Below the pieces are notes generated by a model, which worked only from the letters and a program-made list of their open reading frames with translations, ran no database searches and was not told the origin of the DNA. A DNA stretch of 64,000 nucleotides from Lactifluus volemus (taxonomy: Eukaryota; Basidiomycota; Agaricomycetes; Russulales; Russulaceae): positions 124,001-188,000 of the forward strand of contig WTXI01000053.1 of NCBI GenBank assembly GCA_022376515.1, in the 5' to 3' direction. Position numbers and translations under genes: made by a program. Positions 55,125 to 64,000 of the stretch are shown here, in pieces. Position 1 is the first letter of the stretch. Each line of letters begins with the position of its first letter.

Positions 55125-57089
55125 ATGGCACCCGTAGCGCTTCATCCCCACGACAACGGCCTCTCCCGGAACGCCAACGGCAAAAACACCTCCACCATCA
55201 CTGCCACCGCTACCGCGGCCCCTCCAGCCGAGCCACGAGCACAGCACTCTGGTTATCGGTCTTCTGCAGATGTGATCCGGCTTGAGCACGAGTTTGGGGC
55301 ACACAAGTATGGAACTCTCTTCTTAAGGCTACATGACTTGCCACTAATTGGTGTCCATTAGCTATCATCCTCTTCCAGTCGTCTTTGATCGTGCACTAGG
55401 TGCCAAGTAGGTGGCTCCATTAAGCTGGATAACCCTACCAGCGTAGCTAACAGGTGAAAACAGGGTATGGGACCCAGAAGGGAATGAGTACATTGATATG
55501 TTGTCAGCATATTCGTAAGCGCTTTGTCTTTACTCTTTTCCATAATCACACGCGCGGATCTCCAAGCTTCCAACTTCCCTCTCGAGCGTGCCATTCAGAC
55601 TGTATTCATGCTTACCTTTGAATTAGCGCCGTAAACCAAGGCCATTGTCATCCACGCATCGTGGCAGCCTTGGTGCAACAGGCTCAGCGTCTGACTTTAT
55701 CTTCCCGAGCGTTCTACAATTCCGTCTTTGGCGCCTTTGCGGAGAAAGTTACCAGCCTTTTTGGCTATGACATGGTTCTGCCCATGAATACCGGGGCTGA
55801 GGCCGTCGAAACGGGTATCAAGCTTGCCCGCAAATGGGCGTATGAGAAGAAACGTGTTCCCGAAGGTCGTGCAATCGTTCTCAGCGCTGCGGGCAACTTT
55901 CATGGGCGCACGATAGGCGTCATAAGGTTAGTCCGACCTCTTCTTCCATTTTGAACGTTGGACTTTCACTCACCGAACAAATTCAATAGCATGAGCACCG
56001 ACCCAGACAGCCGGAATGGTTTCGGCCCGTACCTTGAGGGCGTGGGTCCGACGTACCGTGATGGCGAGACGACTCACACTATTCGATATGGAGAGATTGA
56101 AGACATCAAGCGAGCGCTGGAGCTACACGGAAAGGATGTCGCTGCATTCCTTATCGAACCAATCCAAGGAGAGGCAGGAATCGTTGTCCCGCCCACGGGA
56201 TATCTCCGCCAGGTCCGCGAGCTATGCTCGCAGCATAATGTTTTACTTATATGCGATGAGATTCAAACAGTGAGGTTCACTAAATTCTCCCATACGCGCT
56301 GATATGAATCTTTGTACGGAAAGGGCCTTTCGCGAACAGGCAAGTTGTTGTGTGTGGAGCACGAGGGCATCCGGCCGGACGTCGTCCTTCTCGGTAAAGC
56401 TCTGTCCGGAGGCGTGTATCCCGTATCCGCTGTGCTCGCAGATAAAGACGTGATGCTCTGTATCCGACCGGGCGAGCACGGCAGCACCTACGGCGGGTGC
56501 GCTCTTCTCTCTGATCTCGTCTCGCCCTCATCTTACAAGCGCCAAATAGGAACCCCCTCGGTTGCGCGGTAGCGATGACCGCACTGGATGTTCTGGTAGA
56601 GGAACAGCTCGCGGAGCGCGCTCAGCAACTCGGCACCCAGTTCCGCTCTGGCATACGCGCTTTACACTCGCCTCTTGTCAAGGAGGTCCGTGGGCGTGGG
56701 CTGTTCAATGCTATCGTCATCGACGAGAGCGCAAGCTCACGCGGGCGTACCGCATGGCAGTTTTGCTTGTTGCTCAAGAGTAGGAGAGTGCTGGCGAAAC
56801 CCACCCACGTGAACATGTACGCGTTTTGCATTTTCTGTAGCAACCTCCTGAACATCTTTTCTTTCTTTCTTCCTTTCAAGCATCCGGTTCTCGCCTCCGT
56901 TGGTCATCTCCGAGGAAGATCTCCAAAAGTCTATTGAAATAATTGGGCAGGCGCTCGTCGACCTAGATGAGGTGAGCCTTCGTCCCGCCTTTCTTCATGT
57001 TTCAAAGAGCTCATATATCCTGTCAGCTGGACGAGATTCCGGGCGAGGTAGAGAGTGAGAGGGGGTTCAGGGATGAACTCAACGACTGA
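55125..57089 (+). CDS. CAR2: Ornithine aminotransferase
   Basis: This PLP enzyme moves the delta-amino group of ornithine to 2-oxoglutarate, giving glutamate semialdehyde, in arginine breakdown and proline synthesis (EC 2.6.1.13). The start [16 protein letters not shown] is followed by [32 protein letters not shown] and [20 protein letters not shown]. Further blocks are [67 protein letters not shown] and [20 protein letters not shown], the last with the PLP-binding lysine. Then come [50 protein letters not shown] and [10 protein letters not shown]. It ends RGFRDELND at 57087-57089. At least eight short introns are visible and no lesion was found. Fungal enzymes of this type are mostly cytosolic; no mitochondrial leader is evident. 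Confidence 0.95.
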
Positions 57090-60000
57090 GGGGTTTGCTC
57101 CTTTTCATCATGCAGTTTATGAACAATTTCTTGTAGCATCACGGTTCACGCGACGCGCTTCAATATTCTACTAGTAACAAGTAAATATTTCAATGTTCAT
57201 CTCTCGCACAATAATTATGTACATACGGGGTGGAGCCTCAACCCAACGTTCTTGTTGAATTCTCTTGTAATGCGACAGATTTTGTACTGTACATTTGGTC
57301 CGACCGAGGGTTTCAATGGCACCCTCGTCATTTATTAGATTTTGAAACGCACGAGAGAAAAATGTGTCGCGTTCCGGTTCATCGAACGTTCAATCATTTG
57401 AAACGGTCCGCTCTCGGAGGCAATAAATCGCTTATTGACAAACATATACATCATTACTGTATTCATTCAAAGTTTTGGATGATGATGAAATTTCGATGAA
57501 ACTCCGGGGCTCCCTCAGTTTCCAAAAGTGCCCAAACCAATAATTTATTAATAATAAGTTTTGTAAAAGTGGCGATGGGAGATGAGATCATGTCAATGTC
57601 AATGTCATGGTCAATGTTGCGGCGTCGAGAAGACCGCCTGTCGGGTTCAGTTTCAGTTTTTTGTTCCCCGAAAGGCCGCATAAATAAATTATGGAAAAAT
57701 GGAAGTTTGACCTGTGTTGTGGCCCCTATCACCGGGCTGGTGGCCCCAACTTCTTCTTTCGAAGGGTGGGGTCAGGTTTTGGGGGATTGTCACAAGTTTC
57801 ATCCTTTGACAAACCCCCAGAGCAATCATGGCATAAATGCAAAACGCGTGCGGCGTACTAACCGTCGCGTAAAACTGGATTCGCGTAGTTCAGTACTCTC
57901 CACGATCCACGCACCGCACTTTGTAATTGAAACCGCAACTTGAAAGGCCGTGTTGTTCAATGAGTTAGAACGAACTGGTATCCCCATTTGCCGTTTTTTT
58001 TCTTTTCTTTTCCTTGGTCCGGTGATAAATTCAGGCGCGGGTATACACTGACAGTAAGCCAGGAAAGTGAGGAGATATCAAGTGTTTCGGTTTTTTAAAT
58101 TGCTTGTGTGGCCACTTACAGCCGAGAACGAGATTGGCGTCGGTGGTTGTGTCCCGCTTTCGGATAACAAGGTTCCCGGTAATTGACAACGATGAGTTCC
58201 AGGGACGTCGTTGATTTTCGGAGATTGTTGTGGGGCTTCTCAGTCTGCATAAACAACTATTGGCGAACTTTCCCAGTTTGTGTACAGGGAGTTCGCTTCG
58301 TTCCATGGCAACCAATCCGGGTCGGTACTGTAGGGCTTGCTCGATACAGATGACTGGAAACAACGGAACTTGTTTCCACATGCGAGGAGGAATACTTTAC
58401 AATGTCGTATGGAAGCTTCTTTTCTTCGGAGCGCATTCGGAAACTCGAAAGTGCGCGTGTGTGTTTCACATCTCATCTTACGCCGTAAAGGATGACGCTG
58501 ATTTACTTTAATTTTGATCGATAGCGATGTTTTTTTCTTCTGCTGAACGTGCACAAAACGTCACCGCGTCGCCGCCTTATCTCCATTGTTACACCTCAAA
58601 CGCATTTACGACCCTTGAAGATTCTTCCGCGAACAAGGAGAGAATCATTTTTCGGATTCTGCTTGATCTCTTAAATGATCGCCATAAGATATTGCCAAGG
58701 ATGGAAAGAAGGGTACCAAAAGTCGGTCAAGTGTATAGCGCGCGGCCTTGGTGTAACTTGTCAACAATGACGATCCTACGATGTACGGCAGAGAACCTGT
58801 CACTCAGGCTGGACTTCTAGGTGTTTTTTTTTTCGCTCCGCTCTTGATCTCTGCGGTCAGAGGTTCGCGCGAAAAACCGTCAGCTGATTCGTGACGTGAA
58901 CCATCTCGGAGGCAAAAAAAACATCATCTCACTGACATCATTCATTCGCTGTCTTGTCCAAACCGTTTTTTTGAAACCCCTTCTTCGACTTCGTCCATCA
59001 GAACAGAAGGGGGATTCGAGGTTCCCCACCAACCCCCCGCTTCGATCATTGCGCGGTTTACAGCGAATTCCATCGCATATCATAATTGTCGTCAATCAAC
59101 TTCATCGCTTGCGCTTCCGGGTTCGACGAGTAGTATCCGAGAAGAAGCTTCGTGTTATAGTATCGTCGAACTCGAAGCGTAAGACCCGTGGCCAATGAAT
59201 CGCTTATACGGTATATCTTGCCCGACGCAATGTCCACCCCCTTCTCATTAAATCGGTGTGCCATACAGCACGAGTTTTTACGTTACATGTCATGCATCGG
59301 ACTTCTCGGCTCACATCTCCCCCAAGGGTCGTTAGCGCAGGAGGAACGATGGGGACACCGGTCTCACGTACGATGAGAATTTTTCCTTCATTTCTCAAGC
59401 CTTTTGCATCGTCTCTCTCGTGCCTATGTCATTGCCATCATGAAGATCTCAACTAATTCCGCTTTTTCCGTAGAATGGAGATTCGTGTCTCGATTAAATT
59501 TGGGTAAAACCCATTTTTTGATTTACAATAAACTCCTTGTGTAATCACCCTTACCATCAATGTCAGGATTATCTTGCCTCAATGTTGCGACAGACTACTG
59601 TCGTGAGGATGCCGCCGAGCTCACCTCCCACAAGCGATGTTGGTGGCCGGCAAAATTTCACCGGTCTTCCCCGACAGCAACTCGGTACGCTGATCGCACA
59701 ACAGCCATTAAGGCCGGCTGCTGTATGAGTGAGTGATACCAATGTGTGCAAAACCATTTAAGAGGATTCTCGACTTTTCGAGGGGGGATCTCATCTTGTG
59801 CCTGGTTGCCTTCCCAGCAGATGTCATAACTCGCCTCTGCATTCCTTTCCTTTTCAGGTTGATTGTTCTGGGTAAAGGTATCTGCTTGACCGACTTGCCC
59901 ATACAGATTCTGCCGCCCCGATGAGAGATGGAGAGTTCTCGGGAACAATGGCATTCACCATGGTGTCCGCCTGGGGATGGTGCCTGGACAAGTTAGCACG

Positions 60001-60283
60001 CACGGTGATTGAAGTTTGACAGTAACGGAGGGAACTAAAACACGCCGAGGACTTGTCATCCAGAAGGTGTTTGATACAAACATGAGAACCATGTTTGTAT
60101 TGTATGTGTAGACGCTGTCACGAATTTGATAGCATCACCGTGGACTTGATCTACTCATTTCTGACCACTGATGTTGTACTGTAAGATGAACGCCGATGTG
60201 ATACATTTTAATATATTTAATTTTTGAAACTTAAGGTGCTTACAACACGTGATCTAGTGAGGGCCGCTTGACCGACAGCATCC
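57090..60283. other. Long gene-poor interval
   Basis: A minus-strand ORF at 59058-59264 (RFNEKGVDIASGKIYRISDS, then RRYYNTKLLLGYYSSNPEAQ) has a coding-like composition but no recognisable family. It may be an exon of an unresolved gene. The rest holds short ORFs and T-rich tracts only. Confidence 0.4.
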
Positions 60284-61296
60284 ATGTCTGCGACAATCAG
60301 CAGAGGAACACTTAACCTTCGTTTTATGCAAAATGCCCAGCATGCTGAGCAGGAACTAGAAAACAAACCTATTGAAACAGTCGCAAATGATGAATCACAT
60401 TGGGAAGTAACAAAGCAAGTCAGGGATGCGTGGGGAATCACCTCAGGACCATCCTCGAGGTAAGCTTCGGTTCATTGCATCAAACATTACTGTTCTTGAC
60501 GCACAGCTAGCTCACTCGTGACACACGAAGCGTCATATATTCCCTTTCTTTTCTCCCCTTCTGATGATGCTTCGGGATCGCCACTTCAATCGGTCAAGCT
60601 TAGAGGCCGGAGAACTTGGAACAAACGAGGTCAGGAGGTCACAGAAGCGCCAACAGAGGTACGCTCAGCAGATTTGTGGGTTCCCTTGACTCAGCTGACC
60701 CCCCCTTCTAGCTTCCCCAAGATGACTATTCCCGTGGGTCATCCTCCGCGCGCCCGGTCCCCGCAGAACATCACACTACTACCTCGAAACGGCTTACGTC
60801 GATATCAAGCTTCCGGTCAGGTCCTTCTTCAAACACAAAAGAGACCAAACGAGTCAAATCCCGCAGCGGCAAAAGCGCTCGGGAACTTATTCGCGAAGCA
60901 CCAACGGACTCTGGCGAGATCAGATTCCAAACGGAACAAGACGGGGACGCTCTATCTTCAGTTCCAGTCTCAGCCCCGGTCCCGGCTGCTGTGTCCAGTA
61001 CGCCGTCGCCGCCCCTACCACCGTCGTTCACATCATCAGTCGATAAGACCGCCAAGACCAACGGCCCGCTTTCTACCTCCTCCTCCAAGTTCCTCAAACC
61101 TGCGGGGGTGGACGAACCGTCCGATAATACCGCACGTGGGGACGGATCGCGCCCAACCCAGTTAGAGGCTGACATGACCCATGGAACAAGACGGCGTCAG
61201 AATCTTAAGAGAGAAAGGGATGATCATCGCGAAGTTGGCGCGCAGACCGCCGACAGAAAGCGCAAGAAAAGCGGCGCCGCGGCGGCGGCGGCATGA
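60284..61296 (+). CDS. MPP6-like nuclear exosome cofactor
   Basis: Three exons are joined by GT-AG introns (gtaagc...gctag and gtacgc...tctag). The N-terminal motif SRGTLNLRFMQNAQ with a nearby DESHWEV matches the conserved start of M-phase phosphoprotein 6/Mpp6. In yeast and animals that protein helps the nuclear RNA exosome (Rrp6/Mtr4) process and degrade RNA. A second conserved-looking block is SYIPFLFSP, then RLRGRR-type basic residues (KLRGRRTWNKRGQ). The rest is low-complexity and basic, ending RKRKKSGAAAAAA, which could serve as a nuclear localisation signal. The length of about 275 aa is longer than animal MPP6 but usual for fungi. The assignment rests on the short N-terminal motif and overall character. 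Confidence 0.6.
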
Positions 61297-64000
61297 ATGG
61301 GAAACACAGGTTCGGGGTTGCCCGCGCGCTCCGCGGCTACCGGTGCTAGCGATCCTGCTGGAGTTGGGGCGAATGGGCCTTCGTCTTGTCTCTTTTTTTT
61401 CTTTCCATCCCCCTTCTTTTTATTCTCCTCGAAATTCCATGTTACCCATCTTTGCGGTCCGAGGCTTCCAACCATTCAGCCCCTATCACCGTGGTGCGCT
61501 GGTCCCGTCAAGACGTTTTTGATCCATTAGCGATGTCTCGTCATATCTGCCTCTGGGCTTTTCTGGAACAGCCTTAGTATCCTTTTACCCGTTCTGCGCT
61601 AATCCCTCTCTAACTTGTGTGATGCGGCGGCCGGTATACAATACTGTCCGTCCTTGACACATGATACACCGCGTGTCGGCATTAAGGGCTCTGGATAATG
61701 AACCAACCTGACCATTTCATTCATTCATGTATCGCCGTCCGGGCTTTGGGCTGGCGCTTGCGAGTTTTCCAAAGCCCCGGCTCCGAAACTTGACGACGGG
61801 TGCATCTCTTCCAAACCGGGTGGCGCCCCCCAACGGTCGTCTTCCCTTCTTCCCCCTTTCACTGAAGTTTCGCAGAAGTCACATTTCTAGACGCACGAGG
61901 AGAGAATTTATCCACATCATTATCATCATTTTTTTTAAAATTTCAAAATCATCACCCAACTAACTACAACCGAACCATATATTGGATCTGCACAGGAATC
62001 GCCAGGGCATCTATTTATTTTTTTTGCTTTCTTTTTGTTACTGTACTCTTTTTTGTCATTTTCTAGTCCCAGATCCCATCATTATAATCATTATACAAAA
62101 AAAAGTTGAAATATCTTGATGTGTGTTTGTTCATTCTGCGCCACCTCCCGAGAGAGAGTACGATCATGAACAAAACCTCGTGTGTTGTTTGTCCAAAAGC
62201 GACACGAGGCGTGACGACAATGGTCTTGTCCTAGGGTGCACAATCACGCAGCTGCCTGCCTGCATGTGTGCGTGCGGCACAGCGTGTGTGGGCCACGTTT
62301 CAAACAGCAGGGAGGGGGAGGAATTACTTTCAAGTTTATCACAGTATCGAAGAGATAAGAAAAAAAGACGTGGTGTTTTTCTTTCAGGGGCTATTTAGTT
62401 TGCCGTTGCTTTCACGAATTGGAAAACCTGTTGATGAGATTCTACCGGAGGTCGATCTCTCTCTTGTTGTTGTTTTTTTTTTGATCGAGTCGCACAAATG
62501 CAAGGCGAAAACGATTAGTGTACGGTATAATAAACGGTTTTATGGGTACTGTACTAAGAAAGTACTGTAAGTGGTAGTGCTGTACGGCAAACCCGCTAGT
62601 TTAAGCTGGCCAAGTGTGGCATTTGCGCGGATCGGCGCAGCGCCCACGGTTAGTTAGAAATTTCATTCTTCATGATCCCCAGTATTGACATTTTCCGCAT
62701 GAGGCTTGAGAAAGTTTTTTTTTGGAAGGGTGACGATACATTATGTTGGTTATTGACACATGCACGCAACGCACATACTCACACGCAAAAGTCAATGAAT
62801 AAAACTATCGAGGTCAAAGTCAACGTTCAAACGTTGGTAAGGCGTGTGGGGAGATGTGCCATCAGACAGGGTGAGAAATGGGTGTTGTGCCAATGTGTTG
62901 TGCACAACTTTCAAGGAGCAGGGGCGATCGTGAGAAAATGTTCGGAGCTGCACTACGACCTATTCACATTCGGGTGAACAATGTATGGATGGGTTTGCAC
63001 AATGGGGGTGTTACAAGCGACATTGACGTGGGATTTTTCGAGAAAGAAGGTGATGAAGACCGCGAACAAGGCGGTGCCATATTATGACTGGAATGGAACA
63101 ACGCGCACACACGGAGGGGGGGGGGGGGCACAGCAAGAAGTCAAGTACATAGTATGGTATAGTACGGGACGCACTTTTGCACCAATCGCCTTGAGCGCGC
63201 AGTGCCAAACTAAGAGGGGGGGGGAAGGTTAGATAAGGCATCATTACATTTTGCGCCGCAATGAGGACTTGGCGTATGTGGTTTATTATGCACACATGAG
63301 AAAGAAGGGCACTGCGGCGCATGGGTGTCGTGTGTATACCGTGTATCGGTCCTATTGGAGGGATATTCCCACAAGCCCCCCCTCTCTCCTCCCAAGAGGG
63401 ATCCACGATCGGTTTACGCCAAATCGGGGATTCGCTTACGAGATGAGATATAAGTAACGGCCCGCGGAGGACGGGGGGATGAGGAGGGGAAAGGATCCCG
63501 TCTCGCAATCGCCGAAATAACCCATCATCATCTCTTCTTTATCAAAACCGATAAGGAACAACAACGAGAAAAAGAGAAAAAAAATACATGTTGCACCAAC
63601 CAGGAAAAAAATGGCCGGGGGGAAAGCGAAGGAGTAAAAAGGATCTACACGGTTGGGGACTGAAAGGGCAGAAGGGGGTGATTTGTGTTGTTTACAGGTC
63701 TGTGTTCGGATAATCGGATGCGCCAAGGTTTTTTTTTGAGAAGATGCAGCGCCCACGAGAAGGGCGAGGGCGTTCGTTGGTGGTGGTGTCAGAACTCGGA
63801 GCCTTTAGACGACGCACCGGACCAACCCCCTAAGAGAGAAGAGGTTGGGTGCGAGGGAAGGAACCTCTCTCCTCCGAGTATTGCCAGACGCCGGAAAAGT
63901 TAAATTTCACGCCGGACGGGCGGTTTGCCGGCCTTTGCCGACCATGTCGTTTGGGCGTTCTAGACCACCGGGGTAAAAGTGACTTGACGGGGAACGTCAA
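61297..64000. other. Intergenic, no gene recognised
   Basis: The plus strand is T- and G-rich. It includes T-runs (61930-62050 and 62460-62480), a run of G near 63115-63128 and another near 63217-63226. ORFs are short and lack motifs. This may be the 3' and promoter space of a gene beyond the window. Confidence 0.4.

Noticed and set aside
63115..63128. Poly-G run as a functional signal
   Set aside because: A simple homopolymer in a low-complexity intergenic stretch, with no structure around it that suggests function.
1..64000. tRNA, rRNA and CRISPR features
   Set aside because: I looked for tRNA A/B-box pairs, rRNA motifs and spaced direct repeats and saw none that I could support; CRISPR arrays are not expected in a fungal nuclear genome.

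Overview
The window looks like nuclear DNA of a mushroom-forming basidiomycete (Agaricomycetes). Genes are split by many short introns of about 50-60 nt with GTRNGY...AG borders. Several families are ones I know mainly from agaricomycetes: DUF6534 membrane proteins, Goodbye-NACHT-ankyrin STAND proteins, F-box/leucine-rich proteins and intron-rich multipass membrane proteins. Housekeeping genes alternate with a large accessory region full of duplications, gene fragments and repeat remnants. All names come from reading translations by eye. No database search was possible, and exon borders were worked out by hand from splice consensus and comparison between paralogues.

Layout. (1) 1-1.2 kb: reverse-oriented LTR-like repeat and a short gene relic. 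(2) 1.9-7.4 kb: three tandem ~115 bp repeats, then two tandem paralogous DUF6534 membrane-protein genes. (3) 8.3-26.4 kb: three Goodbye-NACHT-ankyrin STAND (NLR-like) genes, called A, B and C here. An F-box gene lies between A and B; a decayed minus-strand gene with a fold-back insertion lies between B and C. B and C are recent duplicates, and the homology starts almost exactly at the start codon. B carries a one-base frame problem that an alternative splice acceptor could bypass. (4) 26.9-27.9 kb: a CMP/dCMP-deaminase-like gene with a frame change in its middle. (5) 29-35.4 kb: ordinary genes, namely CHO2-type phosphatidylethanolamine N-methyltransferase and a DHHC palmitoyltransferase. (6) 37.8-39.9 kb: a multipass membrane-protein gene whose 3' end is missing next to a second copy of the LTR-like repeat. 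(7) 39.9-47.9 kb: two copies of a beta-trefoil-like gene within a ~1.65 kb duplication. Between them lie a displaced fragment of STAND gene A, a TGGGTA/TACCCA-rich palindromic block and a 536-residue uncharacterised gene. (8) 48-50 kb: gene and repeat relics. (9) 50.1-61.3 kb: mitochondrial ribosomal protein uS15m, ornithine aminotransferase and an MPP6-like exosome cofactor, separated by long gene-poor stretches. (10) 61.3-64 kb: no recognisable gene.

The accessory block fits a fast-evolving non-self-recognition (NLR-like) cluster. It has tandem receptors with conserved NTPase modules and diverging ankyrin arrays, DNA-level shuffling of receptor pieces, and repeat debris at the breakpoints. 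The housekeeping genes (CHO2, DHHC transferase, uS15m, ornithine aminotransferase, MPP6) do not form a common pathway.
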